DNA of 33,844 nucleotides from Lentimicrobiaceae bacterium (GTDB taxonomy: Bacteria > Bacteroidota > Bacteroidia > Bacteroidales > P3). Shown piece by piece: positions 1-10,528 of this stretch. A program made the translations under genes and the position numbers. The DNA lies in the NCBI GenBank assembly GCA_022510485.1, contig JAFLTI010000008.1, positions 38,890 to 72,733 on the forward strand, read 5' to 3'. Position 1 is the first letter of the stretch. Every line of letters begins with the position of its first letter. The notes under the pieces are model-generated. The model did no database searches. It was not told the origin of the DNA and saw only the letters and a program-made list of their open reading frames with translations.

Positions 1-2
1 CG

Positions 3-167
3 GGCGAAAACAACTTGGTAGAAATCTTTTCGGTAGACGGTTCTTTGGTAAAATGCCACAAGAATGTGGGCAGCCGTTTAGAAACCACGCTCTCCCGCGC
101 AGGCGTGTACTTTGTGCGTGTAACCAACGCTCACGGCGGAGCGGTTCGCCGCATCGTGGTGCAATAG
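3..167 (+). CDS. C-terminal end of a T9SS cargo protein (partial, 5' end outside window)
   Basis: An open frame runs from the window edge to a TAG at 165-167 and encodes the last 54 residues of a protein. The pattern, a short beta-rich domain with VEIFSVDGSLV, then a turn, then GVYFVRVTN and a basic, valine-rich end (RRIVVQ), is that of the type A sorting domain that sends proteins through the type IX secretion system of Bacteroidota. The passenger domain lies upstream of the window, so its function cannot be told. A strong hairpin follows 26 bases later. The secretion tail is fairly secure; nothing can be said of the enzyme or adhesin it carries. Confidence 0.75.
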   Translation, partial: GENNLVEIFSVDGSLVKCHKNVGSRLETTLSRAGVYFVRVTNAHGGAVRRIVVQ

Positions 168-193
168 CACGGTTTGCATAATGCTATTTGCAT

Positions 194-230
194 AAAAAGA
201 GGGGTGAACCAACGGTTCACCCCTCTTTTT
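194..230. terminator. Bidirectional intrinsic terminator between the T9SS cargo gene and pyrG
   Basis: A perfect 17-bp inverted repeat (194-210 with 214-230) surrounds a 3-base loop. Its outer five pairs are A:T, so an A tract precedes and a T tract follows the GC-rich stem. It therefore works as an intrinsic terminator on both strands, serving the cargo gene from the left and pyrG from the right. Confidence 0.9.
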
Positions 231-247
231 TTAATCGAAATAAGCCT

Positions 248-1918
<1,671 letters not shown>

Positions 1919-1950
1919 CTATTTTTCGGAAAAACAACAGGAAAATATAG

Positions 1951-1959
1951 TAACTTCGC
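1951..1959 (+). promoter_or_regulatory. -7 box of the serS operon promoter
   Basis: TAACTTCGC matches the TAnnTT(T/C)G(C/T) box found before other operons here and lies 23 bases before the serS ATG. Its -33 region overlaps that of the divergent pyrG promoter. Confidence 0.6.
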
Positions 1960-1981
1960 GTGCTTAAAAAGATATTGCGCC

Positions 1982-3256
1982 ATGCTACAGTTGCAAGTTA
2001 TCCGTCAGAACCCGCAGGAAGTTATTGCTGCGCTCGCAAAAAAACACTATGCTCCCGCCAAGGAACAAATCGAAAAGCTTTTGGAGCTGGATTCCGCCCG
2101 CCGTTCCGCTCAACAGGAGTTAGAATCCGTTTTGCAGGAAATAAACAAGGGTTCTAAAGAAATAGGCAAACTTTTTTCGCAAGGACTCAAAGCCGAAGCG
2201 GATGCCTTGAAAGAAAAAACGGCTCAGTACAAAGAAACCAACAAGCAACTTACTGCCAAGGTAGCCGAATACGACAAAGAAATACAGAACATTCTTTACA
2301 GTATTCCCAACACGCCCCATCAAAGCGTGCCCGAGGGTCGCACCGCCGAAGACAATGTGGTGGAAAGGCAGGTGGGCGAGATAGACCATTTGCCGCAGGA
2401 GGCGCTGCCGCATTGGGATCTTGCCGCCAAATACGACATTATCGACTTTGAATTGGGCAACAAGATTACCGGAGCCGGATTTCCGGTGTATAAAGGCAAG
2501 GGAGCGCGCCTGCAAAGGGCTTTGATTAATTTCTTTTTGGACCGCGCCACCGCCGCCGGCTATCTCGAGATAGAGCCGCCCTTGATGATTAACGAGGCAT
2601 CGGGCTACGGCACCGGACAGCTGCCCGACAAAGATGCCCAGATGTACCATATCGGCTTAGACAACTACTATATGATTCCCACCGCCGAAGTGCCCGTTAC
2701 AAACCTGTACCGCGATTGCCTGTTGCAAGAAAAGGAACTTCCGCTCAAAAACTGCGCCTATTCAGCTTGCTTTAGGCGCGAGGCGGGGTCTTACGGTAAG
2801 GATGTGCGCGGATTGAACCGTCTGCACCAGTTCGACAAGGTAGAGATAGTGCGTATCGAAAAAGCCGAAAATTCTTACGCCGCCTTAGAAGAAATGTGCG
2901 CTCATGTGGGCGGATTGTTAGAAGAACTTGAACTTACTTATCGCGTTCTAAGGCTTTGCGGAGGCGATATGAGCTTTACTTCCGCGCTCACCTTCGATTT
3001 TGAAGTGTTCAGCGCCGCTCAAAAACGCTGGTTGGAGGTAAGTTCGGTATCGAATTTCGAGACCTATCAGGCAAACCGCCTGCATTTGCGCTATAAGAAC
3101 GCCGAGGGCAAGACCGTGCTTCTGCATACGCTCAACGGCAGCGCCATAGCCCTGCCGCGCGTGGTGGCGGCTCTTTTAGAAAACCATCAGACCGAACAGG
3201 GCATACGTATTCCCAAAGCCCTTCAACCCTATACTGGCTTTGATATTCTGAATTAA
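1982..3256 (+). CDS. serS: Seryl-tRNA synthetase
   Basis: Charges tRNA-Ser with serine; a class II aminoacyl-tRNA synthetase. The start at 1982 (N-terminus MLQLQVIRQN) gives 424 residues, the usual length. The frame stays open back to 1874, but that would overlap pyrG and add 36 residues foreign to the family. Residues 1-105 form the long antiparallel coiled-coil arm that holds the tRNA. The catalytic core has TAEVPVTNLYRD (234-245), motif 2 with FRREAGSYGKDVRGL (264-278) and motif 3 with NGSAIALPRVVAALLENHQ (385-403). It is the first gene of an operon with the TPR gene and rsmA. Confidence 0.97.
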   Translation: MLQLQVIRQNPQEVIAALAKKHYAPAKEQIEKLLELDSARRSAQQELESVLQEINKGSKEIGKLFSQGLKAEADALKEKTAQYKETNKQLTAKVAEYDKEIQNILYSIPNTPHQSVPEGRTAEDNVVERQVGEIDHLPQEALPHWDLAAKYDIIDFELGNKITGAGFPVYKGKGARLQRALINFFLDRATAAGYLEIEPPLMINEASGYGTGQLPDKDAQMYHIGLDNYYMIPTAEVPVTNLYRDCLLQEKELPLKNCAYSACFRREAGSYGKDVRGLNRLHQFDKVEIVRIEKAENSYAALEEMCAHVGGLLEELELTYRVLRLCGGDMSFTSALTFDFEVFSAAQKRWLEVSSVSNFETYQANRLHLRYKNAEGKTVLLHTLNGSAIALPRVVAALLENHQTEQGIRIPKALQPYTGFDILN

Positions 3257-3267
3257 GGGAGGAACCT

Positions 3268-5178
3268 ATGCTGTACCGGTGGCTGCTGTGTTGTTTTATT
3301 TTGGGCGCGGGCGGGATTTTGTTTCCTTTGTCGGCTCAGGAAAAAGGCAGCGTGCAGAACCGTTTGCAGCTGGCGGGGCGGTTTATGGAAAACGGCGAGA
3401 GCGAAAAGGCTCTTGCGCTTTACGGCGAGCTGTATCAAGAAGACCCGCAGCCCTTTGTTTATCGCGAATATATCAAGTGTCTGCAAGCCTTGGGCGAATA
3501 TGCCCAAGCCGAAAAGATTATCCGCCGGCAGATGAAGCAAGGCTATGCCCCTGTGCTTGCCGAAGTGGATTTGGCAGCCAATTATATCAAGGCAGGGCAG
3601 AATAAAAAAGCCGAATCCGTATTGGGCAATTTGCCGCAAAAAGCCGATTTTGCAAAGGGCGGCGTTTCGGTAAAGGAGTTGGCGCAGGCCATAGTGCAGC
3701 AAACGGGGCGTTACGATGTGGCGGTGGCAACGTATCAAAAGGCACGCCAAAACGAGTGCGGAGAGCCTCAGAACATACAATGCTACGCCCTCTATGCCGA
3801 ATCTTTGGCAGACCTTTACCGTCTAAGCGGGCAAATCGAGCCTATGTTAGACGAATATCTGTTGCTGTTGCTCCGCGACCCTTCGGAAATTACCAAGATA
3901 TATGCCCGCTTGCAGGCTTTGCTTGCAGGCAAGGAGGGGCATACCGAAAAAAAGAAGATAGAAACGCTAGAACGCGCCCTTTACCGCCGTGTGCAGCAAC
4001 AGCCGGACAATCCGTTTGTGCAGGATTTGCTGATATGGGTTCTGTTGCAGGAAAAAGACTTTGAAACGGCGCTGCTGCAAGCAAAAGCCTATAGCCGCCG
4101 CTTTGTTGACGGAGGAAACAAATGGCTTGAAACCTTGCGTACGGTGGCAGGCGCAAAGAGCAAAGAAAGTTTTGAACTCGCCGCCAAGGATTACGAGGCT
4201 TTTTTAGGGGCTGCCGCCGACCCTGCCTTAAAGATTTCTCCGCGCAATGTGCGCTCTGGGCGCATTGAACTGCTGAACCTCTATTTTTCGCGGCTGGAGG
4301 CGCAGGGAGGCAAGGATTTGGAACAGGCTCGCCGGCTGAGCCTTTCTTACCGCAAATTGTTGGGCGAATTGGGCAACGACCCGGAAACCTTTGAAATGTA
4401 CCGCAATCTCGCCAAGATTTATGCCTATTACCTGCAAGAAAAAGACAGCGCGCAACTGTGGGTGGAAACGGCTTTGCAGACGGGGCGTTTTTTGCCGGTG
4501 CAGAAAGCCCGGCTCAAGATTGATTTGGCGGATATTTTTTTGTATTATAATAAAGTCTGGGACGCCATGCTGCTCTACGGACAGGTAGAAAAAGACTTTA
4601 AGCAAGACCCGGTGGGCTTTTACGCCAAATTGCAGAATGCGCGCCTGTCGTACTATATCGGCGAGTTTGAATGGGCAAAGAGCCAGTTAGACGTGTTGCG
4701 CGCGGCTACCGCCAAGCTTATTGCCAACGATGCTATGGAACTTTCGCTCCTGATTCGCGAGAATATGAACCCCGACAGCACTTACGAGGGATTGGCATTG
4801 GTGGCAAAGTCAGACTTTTTGGTGCTGCGCCATCTCTACCAGCCGGCTATGGAACTTTTAGACGAGGTATTGCAGATGCCGCTGGAAGCCGCCCTTTTTG
4901 ATGAGGTATATTACCGCAAGGCGCATATCTACCTTGCTATGGATTCCATAGACAATGCACTTGCCTATTTGCAAAAAGTATATGAATATAACGAAGACGA
5001 CCTCTTGGCAGACGACGCGCTCTTTGAAGCCGCCGAGATTCATAAAGAAAGAGGAGAGAAAGAAAAGGCGATGGAACTTTACCAAAGGCTGTTTCTCGAT
5101 TTCAAATCGTCTTCTTTAGCCCCCTTGGCAAGAGAACGCTACCGCACCTTGCGCGGCGACACAAACGCCCTGCCATAA
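3268..5178 (+). CDS. Secreted tetratricopeptide-repeat protein
   Basis: A 636-residue protein with an N-terminal signal peptide (hydrophobic residues about 4-22, likely cleaved after SAQ at 22-24). The mature part is almost wholly helical TPR-type repeats: pairs such as EKALALYGELYQEDP near residue 45, and DDALFEAAEIHKERGEKEKA with AMELYQRLF near the C-terminus, with further degenerate repeats between. No catalytic motif is seen, so a scaffold or adaptor role in the periplasm is the natural inference; the partner is unknown. The start has a strong purine-rich ribosome site (AAGGGAGG, 3255-3262) and lies 11 bases after serS. rsmA starts 9 bases after its stop, so it is cotranscribed with translation genes. 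Confidence 0.8.
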   Translation: MLYRWLLCCFILGAGGILFPLSAQEKGSVQNRLQLAGRFMENGESEKALALYGELYQEDPQPFVYREYIKCLQALGEYAQAEKIIRRQMKQGYAPVLAEVDLAANYIKAGQNKKAESVLGNLPQKADFAKGGVSVKELAQAIVQQTGRYDVAVATYQKARQNECGEPQNIQCYALYAESLADLYRLSGQIEPMLDEYLLLLLRDPSEITKIYARLQALLAGKEGHTEKKKIETLERALYRRVQQQPDNPFVQDLLIWVLLQEKDFETALLQAKAYSRRFVDGGNKWLETLRTVAGAKSKESFELAAKDYEAFLGAAADPALKISPRNVRSGRIELLNLYFSRLEAQGGKDLEQARRLSLSYRKLLGELGNDPETFEMYRNLAKIYAYYLQEKDSAQLWVETALQTGRFLPVQKARLKIDLADIFLYYNKVWDAMLLYGQVEKDFKQDPVGFYAKLQNARLSYYIGEFEWAKSQLDVLRAATAKLIANDAMELSLLIRENMNPDSTYEGLALVAKSDFLVLRHLYQPAMELLDEVLQMPLEAALFDEVYYRKAHIYLAMDSIDNALAYLQKVYEYNEDDLLADDALFEAAEIHKERGEKEKAMELYQRLFLDFKSSSLAPLARERYRTLRGDTNALP

Positions 5179-5187
5179 CACAAACGC

Positions 5188-6102
5188 ATGAAAACAAAAG
5201 CGCCGTTCAAAACCGAAGTGCGAGCCAAAAAGAACCTTGGGCAGCATTTTCTCAACAATACCGGCATAGCGCGGGTAATAGCCCGCTGCGTGCATGGCGC
5301 GTACAAGCCCGCCCTGATGCCCGACGGCAGCCTTGATCTTTTGGAGGCGGGTGCGTTAAGCCTTGATGCCTGCGAATTTGCAGCCGAGCACCTTAATGTT
5401 TTGGAAATAGGCCCCGGTATGGGGGTTTTGAGCAACTGCCTTTGGGAAGATGCCTCCCTCAACGTGTATTTAGTAGAATTAGACGCCGAATCGGTAGTGT
5501 ATTTAGCGCGTAATTTTCCCGAAAGAACCGATAAGGGTCGTCTTATTCCCGCCGATTTCCTCAAGATGGACTTGGATGCCCTCTTTGTGGATAAAAACAG
5601 CGGAAAACGGCAGGATTTTGTGGTAACAGGCAATTTTCCATACAACATTTCAAGTCAGATTCTGTTTCGCGTATTGGATAACAAGGAGCGTATTCCGCTT
5701 GTTTCGGGTATGTTTCAAAAGGAAGTGGGAGAGCGGGTGTGCGCCAAGCCCGGCAGCAAGGCTTACGGCATTTTGAGCGTGCTTTTGCAGGCTTTTTATG
5801 ATACAGAATATCTCTTTACGGTAGAACCCTACGAGTTTACGCCTCCGCCCCAAGTGCGTTCTTGCGTGATTCGCCTTGTGAGGAACAGTACCGGCAGTTT
5901 GGGTTGCGACGAGAAAAACTTTGCGGGTATCGTTAAAAGGGCGTTTAATCAAAGGCGCAAGACTTTGCGCAACGCCTTGCAATCTTTTGCCGAAGAGCAG
6001 GGTTTGCCGTTGTGTGCCTTGCCTCAGGACTTATTGGGTAAACGTGCCGAGGAACTGAGCGTGCAGGACTATGTGGCACTGACCCATTGTTTTGAAAAAT
6101 AG
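5188..6102 (+). CDS. rsmA: 16S rRNA dimethyladenosine transferase (KsgA/RsmA)
   Basis: Dimethylates two adjacent adenines in the helix 45 loop of 16S rRNA during small-subunit assembly. Signatures are KKNLGQHFLNN (14-24), the SAM-binding EIGPGMG (73-79) and the catalytic NFPYNIS (149-155, the NLPY-type motif). At 304 residues it is some 30 longer than usual; the excess lies mainly between FLNN and the SAM motif (about residues 35-70), where roughly 23 extra residues including GAYKPALMPDGSLDLLEAG are inserted. Third gene of the serS operon, 9 bases after the TPR gene. Confidence 0.96.
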   Translation: MKTKAPFKTEVRAKKNLGQHFLNNTGIARVIARCVHGAYKPALMPDGSLDLLEAGALSLDACEFAAEHLNVLEIGPGMGVLSNCLWEDASLNVYLVELDAESVVYLARNFPERTDKGRLIPADFLKMDLDALFVDKNSGKRQDFVVTGNFPYNISSQILFRVLDNKERIPLVSGMFQKEVGERVCAKPGSKAYGILSVLLQAFYDTEYLFTVEPYEFTPPPQVRSCVIRLVRNSTGSLGCDEKNFAGIVKRAFNQRRKTLRNALQSFAEEQGLPLCALPQDLLGKRAEELSVQDYVALTHCFEK

Positions 6103-6104
6103 CG

Positions 6105-6113
6105 TACATTTGT
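6105..6113 (+). promoter_or_regulatory. -7 box of the M6 protease promoter
   Basis: TACATTTGT fits TAnnTTTG and lies 34 bases before the protease ATG, just after the rsmA stop. No clear -33 element at the ideal distance. Confidence 0.5.
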
Positions 6114-6146
6114 ATGCAATAACATCTGATTAAAAGTTTTAGGCGT

Positions 6147-8309
6147 ATGAAAAGATTGGTTGTTGGTGCTTTGGCACTTCTTTTCGCGGCAAATATGCTC
6201 TTTGCCGTTCCCGCTATCAAAAAACCGATAAGTGTAAAACAAGCCGACGGAACCACCATTACCATTTATCTTCGCGGAGATGAAAATACCAAGTGGTGTG
6301 AAACCTTAGACGGTTACAGCCTTTTGGAAGTTGACGGACAGTTTTACTATGCCGTTTTGGATAAAGACGGAAATATGGTGGCTTCTAAGGTAAAAGCCCA
6401 CGATAAAGACGGACGTACCCGGCAAGAAAAGAAACTTTTGCGCAAAACGCCCCAAAACCTGCGGTATTCGGAACAGCAGTTATCGAAAATGCGCGCCGGA
6501 AGACCGTTCGCCTTTGCGAACGACCCGGCGCGCACGCTTGCCAACAGTTCGCTTGCAAAATCCTTTAAGGCTCGCAAGAATATTACCGACACGGTGGTTC
6601 GCCGTGCTCCCATTATCTTGGTAAACTTTGCCGACCGCCAGATGACCACCCCAAAAGAGAATTACTACGAATTGGTAAACGGACTTAACTATACTCAAAA
6701 CGGCTGCACCGGCTCTTTTCGCGATTATTTTTCAGACAACAGCCGGGGTCTTTTTAAGTTTGAAGCCGATGTGATAGGACCTGTAACGCTTTCGCACGAT
6801 ATGGCGTATTATGGGGGAAACGATGCTTGGGGTAGCGATCGGAATCCTGACGGTATGGCGGCGGAGGCTTGCCGTCTGGCTGCCGCTGCCGGAACAGACT
6901 TTAGCCTCTACGATTTTGATAACGACGGTTATGTAGACGGCGTTCACCTTATTTTTGCCGGAAAAGGAGAAGAAACTACCAACGAAGCCAATGCCATCTG
7001 GTCTCACGCATGGGCGATATACGAAGAGGATGTGATGTTGAACGGCAAGCAGGTGTTTGAATATTCTTGTTCCGCAGAACTTTCTTTTACCGGAGATTGG
7101 GCGTGTATAGGTGCTATGGTTCACGAGCTGAGCCATGTTTTCGGTTTGCCCGACCTGTACGATACTCAATATGGCAGCGCCGTCACTCCGGATGAGTTTG
7201 ATGTGATGGACGGAGGTTCGTACAACAACAACAGCAAAACGCCTCCTTTGCATAATGCGTGGTCGCGTATCGAAATGGGTTGGTTGGATCCGGTGGAATT
7301 AACGGATTCTTGCCAAGTGGAGCTTTATCCTGCCCAAGAAGCCACCGATGCCCTTTATTACAATACGCCGGTAAAGGGCGAATATTTTGTGCTGGATTAT
7401 CGGGGCAGAGAAAGCAAATGGGATCAATATATTCCCGGTTACGGTATGCTGATATTCGCCGTTAACGAGAATGTAAAATACTATAATGGATCGGCATGGG
7501 ACTATAACTGTGTTAACTGTGATCCTAAAAACCGTGGTTTCTATATCAAGCAAGCCGACGGAGGCAAGGATTCAGACAAAAAAGCGATGGGTTCCGGAAC
7601 GCCTTTTCCCGGCAGCACGGAAAACACTTCGTTTACCGACGATACCGAACCGGCTTCTACAAGCCATTCGGGTCAGAGAACCGACAAGCCGATTACCCAA
7701 ATAACCGAAATGGAAAACGGAGGCGTGTCGTTTGTGTTTATCGGAAAGAATGGCATTATCCGCGATAATTTTGGGAATGTTCGCAAGGATAGTGTGGGAG
7801 GAGGAGATACCGCAGTGGTGGAACAGGTTGCCGCTCCTGTTTTCTATCCTTTGGCGGGTGTGGTAAAGAAGGGTACGGAGGTGAGCATTACCACCGCTAC
7901 GGAGAATGCCTCTATTTTCTATACCACCGATGGCGGCGAGCCTGCTTCCGGTACGGAATACATCTTTCCTATCGTGGTCGATACGGATATGATTATTACG
8001 GCTATCGCGCTCAAAGAAGGCATGGATCCGTCTGAAGTGGTTACGGCTCGATATACCGTTGAACCGGCAGGCAACGAAAACGGAACGGAATCGGTAGTTA
8101 GGGTTTATCCTAATCCCAATAACGGCAGCTTTAATGTAGAACTGGTAGAAGAAGCCGAGGTTTCGGTATTCGGGTTAAACGGTTCTCTGCTTAAAAAACA
8201 AAGGCTCGATGCCGGTGTTCACGAAATGAGGATAGAGTACGGAGGTACTTACGTTCTGCGTGTAAATACAGCTAAGGCGAGCGTTTCAACAAGAGTAACG
8301 GTTCGTTAG
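6147..8309 (+). CDS. Secreted M6-family metalloprotease with T9SS sorting domain
   Basis: A zinc endopeptidase of the immune-inhibitor-A-like M6 family, exported through Sec and then the type IX system. In order: signal peptide (about 1-20, ending NMLFA); propeptide (about 21-145) with the DG-rich start common in bacterial M6 enzymes; peptidase domain (about 150-535) with a calcium-loop-like YDFDNDGYVDGVH (255-267) and the zinc site HELSHVFGLPDLYD (326-339), giving ligands His326 and His330 and catalytic Glu327; a chitobiase/FN3-associated beta domain (about 562-638, with YTTDGGEPASG); and a type A sorting domain (650-720, starting VVRVYPNPNNGSF). All expected catalytic residues are present. 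Substrates are unknown. The next gene, a glycosyltransferase, starts 9 bases later. Confidence 0.93.
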   Translation: MKRLVVGALALLFAANMLFAVPAIKKPISVKQADGTTITIYLRGDENTKWCETLDGYSLLEVDGQFYYAVLDKDGNMVASKVKAHDKDGRTRQEKKLLRKTPQNLRYSEQQLSKMRAGRPFAFANDPARTLANSSLAKSFKARKNITDTVVRRAPIILVNFADRQMTTPKENYYELVNGLNYTQNGCTGSFRDYFSDNSRGLFKFEADVIGPVTLSHDMAYYGGNDAWGSDRNPDGMAAEACRLAAAAGTDFSLYDFDNDGYVDGVHLIFAGKGEETTNEANAIWSHAWAIYEEDVMLNGKQVFEYSCSAELSFTGDWACIGAMVHELSHVFGLPDLYDTQYGSAVTPDEFDVMDGGSYNNNSKTPPLHNAWSRIEMGWLDPVELTDSCQVELYPAQEATDALYYNTPVKGEYFVLDYRGRESKWDQYIPGYGMLIFAVNENVKYYNGSAWDYNCVNCDPKNRGFYIKQADGGKDSDKKAMGSGTPFPGSTENTSFTDDTEPASTSHSGQRTDKPITQITEMENGGVSFVFIGKNGIIRDNFGNVRKDSVGGGDTAVVEQVAAPVFYPLAGVVKKGTEVSITTATENASIFYTTDGGEPASGTEYIFPIVVDTDMIITAIALKEGMDPSEVVTARYTVEPAGNENGTESVVRVYPNPNNGSFNVELVEEAEVSVFGLNGSLLKKQRLDAGVHEMRIEYGGTYVLRVNTAKASVSTRVTVR

Positions 8310-8318
8310 TTACGGGCA

Positions 8319-9584
8319 ATGATTTATATCGCTTTGCCGGCTATGGATGAGCCGGACTTACCGTCTCGGCTGCTCGACTTGAACCGGCAAAGCCTTCTTC
8401 CTCAAGCGGTTTATGTGTGCGTGAACCAGCCGCGTTCCTATTATTCAGACGGTATTAAAGAACACGATGAGGTGTGCCGTGTTAACGAGGCGGTTTACAA
8501 TAAGTTGCGGCAATTTGTGCAGGAGGGGCGGTTTGCGTTCCGTGTGGAGGCGATAGATAGGTTTAGCCCTCAAAACGCTTGGGACGACAGGCATTTCGGG
8601 GTGGGCTGGGCGCGAAAGGTGGCTATGGATGCCGTATCTGAGGCTTGCGGCAAAAGCGGTTCAGGCTCTATTATGGTGTGTATGGACGCCGATACGCACT
8701 ATCCTGCCGATTATCTTGAAAATATCCGGAAACAGTTCGATACATACCCGCAGGCGGTGGGGCTGTCTAATCCTTATTACCATACTCCCGGGATGGAAAA
8801 CCTGCCGGAAGGGCAACAGGAGGCGGTACTGCACTACGAGGTGTATATGCGTGCCTATGCGCTCAATATGCTGTTGGCTGGGCTTCCATATACCTTTACG
8901 GCAATAGGTTCTTCTATGGCGTGCCGGGTGGATGTCTATCGCAAGATTGGGGGCATTTCGCCTTTTAAGAGCGGAGAGGATTTTTACTTTTTGCAGAAAT
9001 TGGCAAAAACGGGGGCTTTAATCGTGCACAGCGATTCGGCAAGCCATCCTTCTTCGCGTTTGAGCGGCAGGGTATTCTTTGGTACGGGACCGGCTTTGCG
9101 CAAGGGTTTGGAAAAGCGTTGGGAGTCTTATCCGGTTTATCCGCCTGCCTTGTTTCAAAAAATGGCGCGTGCCTATGAGGTTTTGCCCGACTTGTTCGTG
9201 AGCGGCGTGCCGTCGTCGGCTTTGGATTTTTGGCAGGATGCCTTTGGAGCGGATTGGTGGGTGAGGCTGCGGCAGAACAGCGGGGGCAGGGTGGAGCAGT
9301 TTGTGCGCGCCTGCAAAGAAAAGTTCGATGCCTTGCGTGCCTTGCAGTTCCTAAAGGCGAATTATCCTCAGCATGATGTGCAGGATTGGCAGAACCTGTG
9401 CGCGCTGTATCGTTTGCTGTGCTCTTGGGGCATGGTTGACGGTGGAATGGAGGTTTTGTGCGGAGAGGGGCGTATCGGTTCGCTTGCCGACTTAAAGCTG
9501 GCGGATTGGTATGCGGTTAGGGAGTATCTCTTTGCGTGCGAGAGTGCCCTGCACCGTAAAAACCCTGTGGTACGGGTGGTGTAA
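8319..9584 (+). CDS. GT-A (family 2-like) glycosyltransferase
   Basis: A 421-residue soluble protein with the layout of an inverting GT2 enzyme: a beta strand at the N-terminus (MIYIALPAMDE), the metal- and nucleotide-sugar-binding site VCMDADTHYP with Asp123 and Asp125, and an acceptor-side GEDFYFLQKL with Glu220-Asp221 in the position of the catalytic base. No membrane segment or signal peptide is seen, so it should act at the cytoplasmic face. The last 130 or so residues are not recognised. It starts only 9 bases after the M6 protease and is probably cotranscribed with it. The donor and acceptor cannot be told from sequence. Confidence 0.8.
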   Translation: MIYIALPAMDEPDLPSRLLDLNRQSLLPQAVYVCVNQPRSYYSDGIKEHDEVCRVNEAVYNKLRQFVQEGRFAFRVEAIDRFSPQNAWDDRHFGVGWARKVAMDAVSEACGKSGSGSIMVCMDADTHYPADYLENIRKQFDTYPQAVGLSNPYYHTPGMENLPEGQQEAVLHYEVYMRAYALNMLLAGLPYTFTAIGSSMACRVDVYRKIGGISPFKSGEDFYFLQKLAKTGALIVHSDSASHPSSRLSGRVFFGTGPALRKGLEKRWESYPVYPPALFQKMARAYEVLPDLFVSGVPSSALDFWQDAFGADWWVRLRQNSGGRVEQFVRACKEKFDALRALQFLKANYPQHDVQDWQNLCALYRLLCSWGMVDGGMEVLCGEGRIGSLADLKLADWYAVREYLFACESALHRKNPVVRVV

Positions 9585-9590
9585 AAAAAT

Positions 9591-9599
9591 TAATTTCGC
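9591..9599 (+). promoter_or_regulatory. Possible -7 box directly before miaA
   Basis: TAATTTCGC fits TAnnTT(T/C)GC. It ends only 5 bases before the miaA ATG, so transcription from it would begin at or within a base or two of the start codon and yield a leaderless message. It could also be a chance match, with miaA read from upstream. Confidence 0.4.
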
Positions 9600-9604
9600 G
9601 CTCT

Positions 9605-10528
9605 ATGCGGAACGATTTTACAAAAGACGGATTAAGACCTCTCTTGGTGGTTCTGGGCCCTACAGCGAGCGGAAAAACCGCCTTGGCTGTAAAACTTGCC
9701 GAGTGTCTTGGGGGCGAGGTGCTGAGTGCGGATTCCCGACAGGTGTATCGCGGTATGGACATCGGTTCGGGCAAAGACTTGAGCGAGTACGGCGATATTC
9801 CCTATCATCTTATTGATGTGGCGGATGCCGGAGAGGAATACAATCTTTTTCGCTATCAGCAGGCGTTTGACACTGCCTACGCCGATATTTGCAGGCGGAA
9901 AAAGATACCTGTGCTCTGCGGAGGCAGCGGACTCTACCTTGCGGCGGCTTTGGGCAGGAAACGTTTTCGCGAAGTGCCTTTCAACGCGGCTTTACGCCAT
10001 ACGCTGCAAGCCAAGGGCGATACCGAACTGGCAACCCTTCTGGCTTCATACGGACCTTTACATAACCATACCGATACCGAAACGCGCGAGCGTTGCCTGC
10101 GTGCCATAGAAATTGCCGAATTTGAAGCCCGGAACCCGGCGGAGCCAAGAATTATCCCCACGCCGTATATCTGCGGCATAAGCTTTGAGCCGGAAGTTCT
10201 GCGCCAAAGAATCAGACACCGCTTGGAAGAACGCCTTGAACAAGGTATGATAGAAGAAGTGGAAGCCTTGCTTTCGCAAGGGCTTAAACCGGAGCAGCTT
10301 ACCTATTACGGTCTTGAATACAAGTATCTTACGCTCTATATTATGGGCAAGATGGAGCGGGAGCAAATGATACGGGAACTCTATTTTTCAATTTGCCAGT
10401 TTGCCAAACGCCAACGCACTTGGTTCCGTAAAATGGAGCGCGAGGGTTACGCTATCCATTGGATAGACGGCAACCTCTCCTTGGAAGAAAAAACACAGCG
10501 GGTAGCCCAAGCCTATAAGCATAGCTAA
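9605..10528 (+). CDS. miaA: tRNA dimethylallyltransferase
   Basis: Transfers a dimethylallyl group to N6 of adenosine 37 in tRNAs that read codons beginning with U. The 307 residues show the P-loop GPTASGKT (18-25), the substrate motif SADSRQVYRGMDIGSGKD (41-58), GGSGLYL, and near the C-terminus QFAKRQRTWFRKM, the conserved tRNA-contact segment. The stretch YYGLEYKYLTLYIMGKM replaces the usual IGYKE motif, a variant I associate with Bacteroidota MiaA proteins. It follows the glycosyltransferase by 20 bases and overlaps the convergent ligase gene by 4 bases (10525-10528). Confidence 0.93.
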   Translation: MRNDFTKDGLRPLLVVLGPTASGKTALAVKLAECLGGEVLSADSRQVYRGMDIGSGKDLSEYGDIPYHLIDVADAGEEYNLFRYQQAFDTAYADICRRKKIPVLCGGSGLYLAAALGRKRFREVPFNAALRHTLQAKGDTELATLLASYGPLHNHTDTETRERCLRAIEIAEFEARNPAEPRIIPTPYICGISFEPEVLRQRIRHRLEERLEQGMIEEVEALLSQGLKPEQLTYYGLEYKYLTLYIMGKMEREQMIRELYFSICQFAKRQRTWFRKMEREGYAIHWIDGNLSLEEKTQRVAQAYKHS

